Positions 1 to 6,036 of a stretch of DNA of 8,632 bases are shown here, piece after piece. This stretch comes from an uncultured Collinsella sp. Its GTDB lineage: Bacteria > Actinomycetota > Coriobacteriia > Coriobacteriales > Coriobacteriaceae. Position numbers and translations under genes: made by a program. Where the stretch lies: positions 1 to 8,632 of the forward strand of contig URNQ01000065.1 of NCBI GenBank assembly GCA_900549245.1, given 5' to 3'. How positions within the stretch are numbered: position 1 is the stretch's first letter; every line of letters starts with the position of its first letter. The notes beneath the pieces are model-generated. The model was not told the origin of the DNA. It did no database searches and saw only the letters and a program-made list of their open reading frames with translations.

Positions 1-304
1 GTCGGATTCAAAGCGGCGCCTCTTCCCGGGGGGTCCCCCGCCTCTCGAGCGACGTCTGCGATCGTAACGCGCTGTTTTGCCACAGCGACTCCTTCCGACA
101 GATGAGCATTTTCCAACATGATGACTTTGAGTCTTGGTGAGGGATGCGCTTCGGTGAGCGACCTTTTCCTTTCATATGAGTATGCAACAAATGCGGTATA
201 CGGGTAGGGTCGAAATTTGTGGCCGGCATGCGCATCTGCCGTCCACCGAGAAAATCAAATACTTCTTGACTTTTGAAATCGAGGGTAAAATCGCAGGATT
301 CATT
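1..304. other. Upstream region with no confident gene
   Basis: No convincing gene is seen in these roughly 300 bases. The plus strand is open for 34 codons from base 1 to a TGA near 103, so the tail of an upstream gene cannot be excluded. A 105-codon minus-strand frame (8-325) has unusual composition rich in Lys, Ser, His and Arg, and its outermost start is TTG. A GC palindrome lies at 27-40 (CGGGGG, two bases, CCCCCG) and an ATGCGCAT palindrome at 228-235. The base composition differs from the operon downstream. It could be a long intergenic region, a decayed gene or a dispersed repeat. Confidence 0.4.
263..291 (+). promoter_or_regulatory. Possible promoter of the PTS operon
   Basis: TAAAAT at 286-291 matches the -10 consensus at five of six positions. 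The hexamer 17 bases upstream (TTCTTG, 263-268) is a poor -35. A better -35 (TTGACT, 266-271) sits only 14 bases away, which is too close. Transcription from this -10 would start near 298, just before the inverted repeat at 305-326, where a repressor could block it. The call rests on one hexamer and its position. Confidence 0.3.
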
Positions 305-339
305 TTTGGTTAAACGCATAACCAAATAGCATAACCAAC
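305..339 (+). promoter_or_regulatory. Operator-like inverted repeat with a third half-site
   Basis: TTTGGTTA (305-312) and TAACCAAA (319-326) form a perfect 8-bp inverted repeat with a 6-base spacer. The second half-site is repeated directly 13 bases later: GCATAACCAA occurs at 316-325 and again at 329-338. Two inverted half-sites plus a direct copy is typical of repressor operators. It lies 160-190 bases upstream of the permease gene, so a sugar-responsive repressor is the simplest reading. No regulator gene is present in the window, and its family cannot be named from the site alone. Confidence 0.5.
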
Positions 340-498
340 GCTCTGACCTGCGCGTTTACCGAAATAAGCTAGCATTAAGAAAAACGAGCACCTATATTGG
401 TCTTGTCGAAAAGACAGCAAGTCCAAACGGCAGGGGATGCTCCGGAGGCCTCCGCAAACGGTGTCTTGCGCACGCAACTCTATGAAAAGAGGGAAGCA
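340..498 (+). other. Untranslated leader of the PTS operon
   Basis: If transcription starts near 298, the mRNA has a leader of about 200 bases. This part contains a small hairpin (GTCTT 400-404 with AAGAC 411-415), a perfect 12-base palindrome CGGAGGCCTCCG (443-454) and two direct copies of CAAACGG (424-430 and 455-461). An in-frame TTG at 397 could extend the permease by 34 residues. That extension looks unlike any EIIB domain, so the stretch is treated as leader. No known riboswitch class is recognised. Confidence 0.35.
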
Positions 499-1971
499 AT
501 GAAGATCGTAGGCGTTGCCGCCTGTACCGTGGGTATTGCCCACACGTATATGGCCCAGAAGGCGATTCAGGATGAATGCGCCGCCCGTGGCATCGAGTGC
601 AAAGTCGAGGCTCAGGGTGGCCTGGGTATCGAGAACGAGCTGACGCAGGAAGACGTGGATTCCGCCGACCTGGTGCTCGAGTCCGTCGACGTGGGTGTCG
701 AGAACGAGGATCGTTTTGAGCAGAAGATGGCCGAGGGCAAGTTCCTGAAGGTCGGCACCTCGGATGTAATCGCCGATCCGGTAAAGATCATCGACCAGGC
801 CGTTGAGATCATCAAGGCGACGGGTGGCGCCGTTGACGCGCCCAAGGCCGAGGCCAAGGCAGAGAAGAAGGCCGTCTCCGCTGCCCCGCAGGCCCCGACA
901 CCGGCGTCCAAGCAGTCTATCTTTGCCGATCCTGGCAAGACGCTGCTCAATGCATTCAATACCGGCGTTTCCTATTTTATCCCCATTGTCGTTATCGGTG
1001 GCGTGTTCCTCGCCTTCTCGTTGGCATCCGGTACTGCCGGTGCTAACGGCATGGAGGTCACCAACCCGTTGATGGTGAGCCTTAACACCATCGGCATGGC
1101 CGGCATCTCTATGATGATCCCGGTGCTTGCGGCATACATCTCCTACTCGATGGCCGGCAAGCCCGCGCTTGCCCCTGGCTTCGTCCTGGGCTACTTGGTT
1201 AACAACGCCGTCGTCACCCCGAGCGGCAACAGCGTTTCGACCGGCTTCTTGGGTGCCATGATCATGGCGGTTATCTGCGGCTACTTTGTCCGCTGGATGA
1301 AGACCTGGAAGGTCAACAACACCATTCAGACCATCATGCCGATTTTGATCATCCCGATTCTGACCTCGCTCGTCCTGGGCATGGCCTACATCTACATCCT
1401 GGCCACGCCGCTTGGCTTTGTGATGGATTGGCTCACCAGCGTGCTCGGTAGCCTGCAGGGCGGCTCCGCCGTCGTCCTGGGCCTGGTCATTGGTGTTATG
1501 ACCGCCTTCGATATGGGTGGCCCCATCAACAAGACCGCTTCGACCTTTACCATGGCCATCATGGCCTCCGGCATCTACGGCCCCAACGGTATGTTCCGCG
1601 TCGCCGTCGCCATTCCCCCGATCGCCTGTGGTCTCGCCGCGCTCATCGCCAAGAACAAGTTCGATGACGCTGACCGTCAGATGGGCATCTCCGCGCTGTT
1701 CATGGGCTGCATCGGCATTACCGAGGGCGCTATCCCCTTCGCGGTCAAGGATCTTGGCCACACCCTGCCCGGCATCTGCATCGGCTCTGCCGTGGGCGCG
1801 GCGCTTGCCGCTTTCCAGGGCATCGACTGCTACGTTCCGCATGGTGGCTTTATTGTCGCCCTGGCCACCAACAACGTCGCGCTGTTCTGCCTGGACATCG
1901 TGATTGGCTCCTTGGTCGCCGCTGCAATCCTGATTGCCATGAAGCCCACGCTCGATAAGCAGGCCAAGTAA
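499..1971 (+). CDS. PTS fructose-type permease, EIIBC subunit
   Basis: Membrane permease of the fructose PTS family. It imports a sugar and phosphorylates it using phosphate passed from an EIIA. The 490-residue protein has an EIIB domain (about 1-110), an Ala/Lys/Glu/Pro linker (about 111-140) and a multi-pass EIIC domain (about 145-485). The phosphorylated cysteine should be Cys9 in ACTVGIAHTYMA; the common form of this motif is CPTGIAHTYMA. EIIC family motifs are visible: DMGGPINK (338-345), ITEGAIPFA (407-415) and VPHGG (446-450). The start at 499 is preferred because a GAGGG ribosome site lies five bases upstream and translation begins directly with the EIIB fold; an in-frame TTG 34 codons upstream adds nothing recognisable. 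No EIIA domain is fused; a separate EIIA closes the operon at 6037. Substrate is uncertain: fructose is the family default, but the neighbours do not include 1-phosphofructokinase. Confidence 0.93.
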   Translation: MKIVGVAACTVGIAHTYMAQKAIQDECAARGIECKVEAQGGLGIENELTQEDVDSADLVLESVDVGVENEDRFEQKMAEGKFLKVGTSDVIADPVKIIDQAVEIIKATGGAVDAPKAEAKAEKKAVSAAPQAPTPASKQSIFADPGKTLLNAFNTGVSYFIPIVVIGGVFLAFSLASGTAGANGMEVTNPLMVSLNTIGMAGISMMIPVLAAYISYSMAGKPALAPGFVLGYLVNNAVVTPSGNSVSTGFLGAMIMAVICGYFVRWMKTWKVNNTIQTIMPILIIPILTSLVLGMAYIYILATPLGFVMDWLTSVLGSLQGGSAVVLGLVIGVMTAFDMGGPINKTASTFTMAIMASGIYGPNGMFRVAVAIPPIACGLAALIAKNKFDDADRQMGISALFMGCIGITEGAIPFAVKDLGHTLPGICIGSAVGAALAAFQGIDCYVPHGGFIVALATNNVALFCLDIVIGSLVAAAILIAMKPTLDKQAK

Positions 1972-1985
1972 ACCTTTAAGGACTC

Positions 1986-2076
1986 CGGTTGTGCGGAGGG
2001 ATGGATTTGACTCCGCACAACCGCCCCTACACAACAAAATCCATCCGTACTGATAGGGCCCACATCTGGGTCCCAG
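1986..2076 (+). promoter_or_regulatory. Structured intercistronic region with interlocking hairpins
   Basis: Between the permease and the GatZ-like gene lies a perfect 13-bp stem (1986-1998 with 2011-2023) closing a 12-base loop. Ten loop bases, GGATGGATTT (1999-2008), are exactly complementary to AAATCCATCC at 2037-2046. The RNA could therefore form an alternative hairpin or a partial pseudoknot. A further hairpin follows: GGGCCCA (2056-2062) pairs with TGGG and CCC (2067-2074) around one bulged T, overlapping the DNA palindrome CTGGGTCCCAG (2066-2076). No T-run follows any stem, so this is not a standard terminator. Likely roles are mRNA processing or stability, a pause site, or a regulatory switch. 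Confidence 0.6.
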
Positions 2077-2115
2077 GGAACTTTTGTCAAAAATCCTCTG
2101 GAGAAGGAGAACAAA

Positions 2116-3384
2116 ATGTCCAACCTCACCATCCGCCAGGCCGTTCAGGGCATGCTCAAGCTGCAGGATAGCGGCGATCACGCAACCATGGTCGGCATTG
2201 GCCCCATGAGCCCCAACCTGATTCAGGCCGTGTTCGAGCTTGCCAAGGACGAGGATTTCCCGCCCATGTTTATCGCCAGCCGCAACCAGGTCGATATGGA
2301 CGAGATGGGCGCCGGCTACGTCAACGGTTGGGACCAGACGCGCTTTGCCGCCGACATCAAGAAGGTTGCCGACGAGGTGGGTTACACCGGTCCGTACTAC
2401 CTGTGCCGCGATCACGGCGGTCCGTGGCAGCGCGACGAGGAGCGTAACGCCCACCTGCCCGAGGACGAGGCCATGGAGCTCGCCCGCAAGTCCTTTGTCG
2501 CCGACATGGAGGCAGGCTTTGACCTGCTGATGGTCGACCCCACCAAGGACCCCTATCAGATCGGCAAGGTCATTCCACTCGACGTGGTGCTTCGCCGCAC
2601 GATTGATCTTATCGACTACCTTGAGCAGTACCGTCGCGAGCATAACCTGCCCGAGGTTGCCTATGAGGTCGGTACCGAGGAGACCAATGGCGGCCTGACC
2701 TCCACCGACAAGTACGAGGAGTTCATTTCTCAGCTGCAGCCCGAGCTCGAGAAGCGCGGCTGCCCCATGCCCACCTTTATCGTCGGCCAGACCGGTACGC
2801 TCACCCGTTGGACTGAGCAGGTCGGTCATTACAACTTTAAGAATGCCCGCGAGCTCGCCGACATGGCCAAGCGCTACGGCGTTGGCCTGAAGGAGCACAA
2901 CGCCGACTACCTGGACGATGCGACGCTGCTCGAGCACATCCCGGCACACGTGACCGCTTCCAATGTCGCCCCTCAGTACGGCACCGAGGAGACCCGCGCT
3001 TACCTCAAGCTCTGCGCTACCGAGCAGATTCTGGTCGACAACGGCCTGTGCGATGATCCTTCCGACCTGTACCACACGCTGTTGGTCAAGGCTATCAAGA
3101 CCGAGCGCTGGCGCAAGTGGATGACCGGCGATGACGTTAACCTGCAGGTTGATGACATCCTGGCAGACGACGAGCTCAGCCTGAAGATTCTGGATGTCTC
3201 CGGTCACTACGCCTTCAACGACCCCGAGGTCAAGGAGCAGGTCGAGAAGCTCTACCGCAACCTCGCTGCCCAGGACATCGATGGCAAGCGCTTTGTGATC
3301 GAGCACATCAAGCGCCCGATCAAGCAGTACGTCGTCGGTCTTAACCTCAAGGGCGTCACGAGCCGCATCGAGAAGGCTCTCTAA
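2116..3384 (+). CDS. GatZ/KbaZ-family protein (tagatose-bisphosphate aldolase subunit-like; possible sugar-phosphate 4-epimerase)
   Basis: A 422-residue cytoplasmic protein resembling GatZ/KbaZ, long annotated as the non-catalytic subunit of class II tagatose-1,6-bisphosphate aldolase. Family-like blocks seen in order: SRNQVD (55-60; E. coli GatZ/KbaZ has SNQVN), RDHGGP (98-103; GDHLGP in E. coli), VDPTKDP (140-146), VGTEE (185-189) and KEHNADY (259-265; EAHSTDY in E. coli). The His, Asp and Glu residues in these blocks could bind a metal and substrate. From memory, some members of this family act alone as tagatose-6-phosphate 4-epimerases. That fits here, since neither GatY nor a tagatose-6-phosphate kinase is nearby. 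The protein is clearly diverged from the E. coli versions. The start has a strong AGAAGGAG site six bases upstream. Its 144-base separation from the permease gene is filled with RNA structure, and a terminator follows it. Family placement is confident; the reaction is not. Confidence 0.8.
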   Translation: MSNLTIRQAVQGMLKLQDSGDHATMVGIGPMSPNLIQAVFELAKDEDFPPMFIASRNQVDMDEMGAGYVNGWDQTRFAADIKKVADEVGYTGPYYLCRDHGGPWQRDEERNAHLPEDEAMELARKSFVADMEAGFDLLMVDPTKDPYQIGKVIPLDVVLRRTIDLIDYLEQYRREHNLPEVAYEVGTEETNGGLTSTDKYEEFISQLQPELEKRGCPMPTFIVGQTGTLTRWTEQVGHYNFKNARELADMAKRYGVGLKEHNADYLDDATLLEHIPAHVTASNVAPQYGTEETRAYLKLCATEQILVDNGLCDDPSDLYHTLLVKAIKTERWRKWMTGDDVNLQVDDILADDELSLKILDVSGHYAFNDPEVKEQVEKLYRNLAAQDIDGKRFVIEHIKRPIKQYVVGLNLKGVTSRIEKAL

Positions 3385-3403
3385 GTAGCTTTTCCTACAC
3401 GAC

Positions 3404-3439
3404 GCCGGGCCCGGGGCATGTCCCAGCTGCGGGCCCGGC
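3404..3439 (+). other. GC-rich hairpin ahead of the internal terminator
   Basis: GCCGGGCCCG (3404-3413) and CGGGCCCGGC (3430-3439) form a perfect 10-bp all-GC stem with a 16-base loop. It begins 20 bases after the stop codon of the GatZ-like gene. No T-run follows it, but the true terminator stem starts two bases later. It may protect the mRNA 3' end or act as a pause site. Confidence 0.6.
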
Positions 3440-3441
3440 AC

Positions 3442-3477
3442 ATAGGACAAAGGGACATCCCCTTTGTCCTATTTTTT
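3442..3477 (+). terminator. Intrinsic terminator inside the operon
   Basis: ATAGGACAAAGGG (3442-3454) pairs perfectly over 13 bp with 3460-3472 around the 5-base loop ACATC, followed by six T residues (3472-3477). This has every element of a Rho-independent terminator. It separates the EIIBC/GatZ-like genes from the transaldolase, whose start codon is 33 bases beyond the T-run. No promoter is obvious in that short gap. The downstream genes are therefore probably fed by partial readthrough, or by antitermination. Confidence 0.85.
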
Positions 3478-3509
3478 GAGTTTTGGATTCCTTAGAAGGA
3501 GTTTGCACC

Positions 3510-4193
3510 ATGAAGTTCTTTATCGATACCGCCAACCTTGACGAGATTGCCGAGGCCAAGAGCTGGGGCTGCCTGGCCGGTGTTACCACCAATCCGTCCC
3601 TGTACGCCAAGACCGGCGGTAAGCTCGCCGACTTTGAGCCCCATATGCTCAAGATTGCCGAGCTCTGCGAGGGTCTGCCCGTGTCTGCCGAGTCTACCGC
3701 CACCACGGCCGAGGGCATGATCGAGGAGGGCAAGCGCCTTGCCGCCCTCGCCCCCAACATTGTGGTCAAGCTCCCCGTCTGCGAGGCCGGCCTCGCCGCC
3801 TGCCGCGCGCTGGCCGATGCAGGCGTGCGTGTCAACATGACGCTCGTCTTCTCGCCGACGCAGGCCCTTATGGCCGCCAACGCCGGCGCCCGCTACATCA
3901 GCCCGTTTGTCGGCCGCTTTGACGACATCGCCGAGGACGGCATCTCGCAGCTCGACAATGTCGTGACCTGCATCAAGAACTATGACTGGACCGGCAAGAA
4001 CGTCGACGACACCGTCGAGATCATCACTGCTTCGGTCCGCACGCCCAACCACGTGACCCAGGCGGCTCTTCTTGGTGCCGACATCGCGACCGTGCCCATG
4101 GCCGCTCTCAAGAAGTGCCTGCATCACCCGCTGACCGACCAGGGCCTCGCCTCTTTTGAGGCTGACTGGCAGAAGGTCGTCGCTCAGGCTTAA
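3510..4193 (+). CDS. tal: Transaldolase, small FSA/TalC-type family
   Basis: A 227-residue TIM-barrel enzyme of the short transaldolase/fructose-6-phosphate aldolase family. It should move a dihydroxyacetone unit between fructose-6-phosphate plus erythrose-4-phosphate and sedoheptulose-7-phosphate plus glyceraldehyde-3-phosphate. Visible residues: Asp6 in FIDTAN, GVTTNPS (24-30), the Schiff-base Lys87 in VVKLP, and NMTLVFS (109-115). Aligned by eye to E. coli FsaA, Gln59 is replaced by Glu61 and Tyr131 by Phe133. Glu and Phe are the transaldolase choices at these sites, so this is probably a transaldolase and not a fructose-6-phosphate aldolase. The start at 3510 has an AGAAGGAG site eight bases upstream; an alternative TTG nine codons earlier overlaps the ribosome site and is unlikely. 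Split transketolase genes follow directly, which supports a pentose-phosphate role. Confidence 0.92.
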   Translation: MKFFIDTANLDEIAEAKSWGCLAGVTTNPSLYAKTGGKLADFEPHMLKIAELCEGLPVSAESTATTAEGMIEEGKRLAALAPNIVVKLPVCEAGLAACRALADAGVRVNMTLVFSPTQALMAANAGARYISPFVGRFDDIAEDGISQLDNVVTCIKNYDWTGKNVDDTVEIITASVRTPNHVTQAALLGADIATVPMAALKKCLHHPLTDQGLASFEADWQKVVAQA

Positions 4194-4204
4194 CGAGTGG
4201 ATTG

Positions 4205-4233
4205 CCCCGGCATCGCGTCATCTGGTGCCGGGG
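4205..4233 (+). promoter_or_regulatory. Intercistronic hairpin, possibly a weak terminator or stabiliser
   Basis: CCCCGGCATC (4205-4214) pairs with GGTGCCGGGG (4224-4233), giving a 10-bp stem with one G-T wobble and a 9-base loop. It is followed by TTGTTCT, a poor T-tract. It fills most of the 63-base gap between the transaldolase and transketolase genes. Partial termination or protection of the upstream mRNA are both possible. Confidence 0.5.
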
Positions 4234-4256
4234 TTGTTCTCAAGAGAGGAATTCGT

Positions 4257-5087
4257 ATGACCAACCAGGAGCTGGCGAAGGTCGCCAATGAGGTCAGGAA
4301 GGGTGTCGTGACCGCGGTTCACGCGGCTAAGTCGGGACATCCGGGTGGATCGCTCGGCGCTGCCGACATCATGACCTATCTGTACTTTGAGGAAATGAAT
4401 ATCGATCCTGCCGACCCTCACAGGGCCGATCGCGATCGCTTTGTGCTCTCCAAGGGTCACGCGGCGCCGGGCCTGTATTCGGTGTTGGCAAATCGCGGCT
4501 ATTTTCCCGTCGAAGAGCTCGAGACGCTCCGCCATATTGGCAGCCGACTGCAGGGCCATCTCAACATGAACGACACCCCGGGCATCGATATGTCCACCGG
4601 ATCGCTCGGTCAGGGTATCTCCGCCGCGGTTGGAATGGCACTCGCCGCAAAGCACTGGGGTGACAGCTACCGCGTCTACACGTTGCTGGGCGACGGCGAG
4701 TGCGAGGAGGGCCAGGTGTGGGAGGCGGCCATGTTTGCCGGCAACCATGCGCTCGACAATCTTGTTGCCGTCGTCGACCACAACGGCTTGCAGATTGACG
4801 GCACGATCGATGAGGTCAACTCGGCCATGCCGCTCGCTGACAAGTTCCGCGCCTTTAAGTGGCATGTGATCGAGCTAGCCGATGGCAACGACATGACACA
4901 GATTGAGGCGGCTTTCGCCGAGGCTCGTGAGGTGACCGGCGTGCCCGTCGCTATCATCGCCGAGACGGTGAAGGGCAAAGGCGTCTCCTTTATGGAGAAC
5001 CAGGTTGGCTGGCATGGCAAGGCGCCCAACGATGAACAGTTTGAGCAGGCCATGGCCGAGCTTGCGGCAGCAGGAGAGGAGCTCTAA
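4257..5087 (+). CDS. Transketolase, N-terminal (thiamine diphosphate-binding) subunit
   Basis: A 276-residue protein matching the first third to half of a full transketolase. It binds thiamine diphosphate and Mg2+ and works with the next gene product to transfer two-carbon units between ketose and aldose phosphates. Visible motifs: KSGHPGG (25-31), the SKGHAAPG loop with His68, GHLNMNDTPG (100-109), STGSLGQG (113-120), and the cofactor motif GDGE (145-148) running to Asn176 in DHNGLQIDG. The start at 4257 has a GAGAGGA site six bases upstream; an in-frame start 20 codons earlier would run through the hairpin and encodes nothing family-like. Its TAA shares its last A with the next gene's ATG, so the two are translationally coupled. 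Split transketolases are known in many bacteria and archaea, so this is not a broken gene. Confidence 0.95.
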   Translation: MTNQELAKVANEVRKGVVTAVHAAKSGHPGGSLGAADIMTYLYFEEMNIDPADPHRADRDRFVLSKGHAAPGLYSVLANRGYFPVEELETLRHIGSRLQGHLNMNDTPGIDMSTGSLGQGISAAVGMALAAKHWGDSYRVYTLLGDGECEEGQVWEAAMFAGNHALDNLVAVVDHNGLQIDGTIDEVNSAMPLADKFRAFKWHVIELADGNDMTQIEAAFAEAREVTGVPVAIIAETVKGKGVSFMENQVGWHGKAPNDEQFEQAMAELAAAGEEL

Positions 5088-6025
5088 TGGCAGAGGTCAA
5101 AAAAGTCGCCACGCGCGTAAGCTACGGCGAGGCGCTCGTCGAGCTGGGCAATGAGCACGATGACTTTGTAGTGCTCGATGCCGACCTGGCTGCCGCTACG
5201 CAGACGGGTAAGTTTAAGGCTGCGCACCCTGAGCGCTTCTACGATGCCGGCATTGCCGAGAGCAACTTGATGGGGCTCGCCGCCGGCATTGCGACCACGG
5301 GCCACGTCGCCTTTGCGAGCACCTTTGCCATGTTCGCCGCCGGCCGCGCGTACGAACAAGTGCGTAATTCCATTGGCTATCCGCACCTTAACGTCAAAAT
5401 CGGTGCCACGCATGCGGGTATCTCGGTCGGTGAAGACGGCGCCACGCATCAGTGCTGCGAGGACATCGCGCTCATGCGCACGATCCCGGGTATGACGGTA
5501 ATCGTTCCCGCCGATGACATCGAGGCTCGCGCTTGCGTGCGCGCCGCCTATGAGTTTGAGGGACCGGTCTACATGCGCTTCGGACGCCTGGCAACGCCGG
5601 TCATTAACGATCACGAGGACTATGAGTTCAAGATTGGTCGCGGCGTGGTCGTGCGCGAGGGGTCCGATGTGACCATCATCGCTTGTGGCCTTATGGTCGC
5701 CGAGGCGCTTGAGGCTGCCGAGGCGCTCGCTGCCGATGGTATCGATGCCGAGGTCATCAATATGCACACGATCAAGCCGCTTGATGAGCGCCTGGTGGTT
5801 GCCAGCGCCAAGAAGACCGGTCGTGTGGTCACTGCCGAGGAGCATTCGATTATCGGTGGTCTTGGCGAGGCCGTGGCCTCGGTGCTCGCGGAGCAGCATC
5901 CGGTGCCGACGCGTCGCGTCGGCGTGCGCGATGTGTATGGCGAGTCCGGCCCTGCGGTCGATTTGCTGCACAAGTACGGTTTGGACGCCGACGGCATCGA
6001 AGCTGCGGTCAGGTCCGTGTTGTAA
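5087..6025 (+). CDS. Transketolase, C-terminal (pyrimidine-binding) subunit
   Basis: A 312-residue partner of the preceding gene, together 588 residues and so somewhat shorter than a one-piece transketolase of about 660. It carries the pyrimidine-binding and C-terminal domains. Glu58 in DAGIAESN is the expected catalytic glutamate that activates the thiamine ring. THAGISVGEDGATHQ (108-122) is the typical substrate and cofactor loop, and the region from about 185 onward (GSDVTIIACG, TAEEHSIIGGLGE) is the usual C-terminal domain. The start overlaps the previous stop (TAATG), with an AGGAGAGGAG stretch just upstream in the end of that gene. The one-base overlap favours equal amounts of the two subunits. 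A 1-deoxyxylulose-5-phosphate synthase pair is unlikely, because those are single polypeptides and the neighbours are pentose-phosphate genes. Confidence 0.95.
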   Translation: MAEVKKVATRVSYGEALVELGNEHDDFVVLDADLAAATQTGKFKAAHPERFYDAGIAESNLMGLAAGIATTGHVAFASTFAMFAAGRAYEQVRNSIGYPHLNVKIGATHAGISVGEDGATHQCCEDIALMRTIPGMTVIVPADDIEARACVRAAYEFEGPVYMRFGRLATPVINDHEDYEFKIGRGVVVREGSDVTIIACGLMVAEALEAAEALAADGIDAEVINMHTIKPLDERLVVASAKKTGRVVTAEEHSIIGGLGEAVASVLAEQHPVPTRRVGVRDVYGESGPAVDLLHKYGLDADGIEAAVRSVL

Positions 6026-6036
6026 GGAAGGTTTCC

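Noticed and set aside
8..325. A 105-codon minus-strand open frame
   Set aside because: No recognisable domain, odd Lys/Ser/His/Arg-rich composition, a TTG as outermost start, and it overlaps the operator-like repeat. Not excluded, but not supported enough to call a gene.
310..3450. A 1046-codon open frame on the minus strand across the permease and GatZ-like genes
   Set aside because: It lies exactly codon-on-codon opposite both real genes. Its stops could only come from TTA, CTA or TCA sense codons, which these GC-biased genes avoid. The translation is low-complexity and matches no known family by eye, while the plus-strand proteins have clear motifs.
4257..6025. Transketolase split in two by a frameshift
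   Set aside because: Each half has its own ribosome site, a clean start and all expected motifs. Two-gene transketolases are a normal family form.
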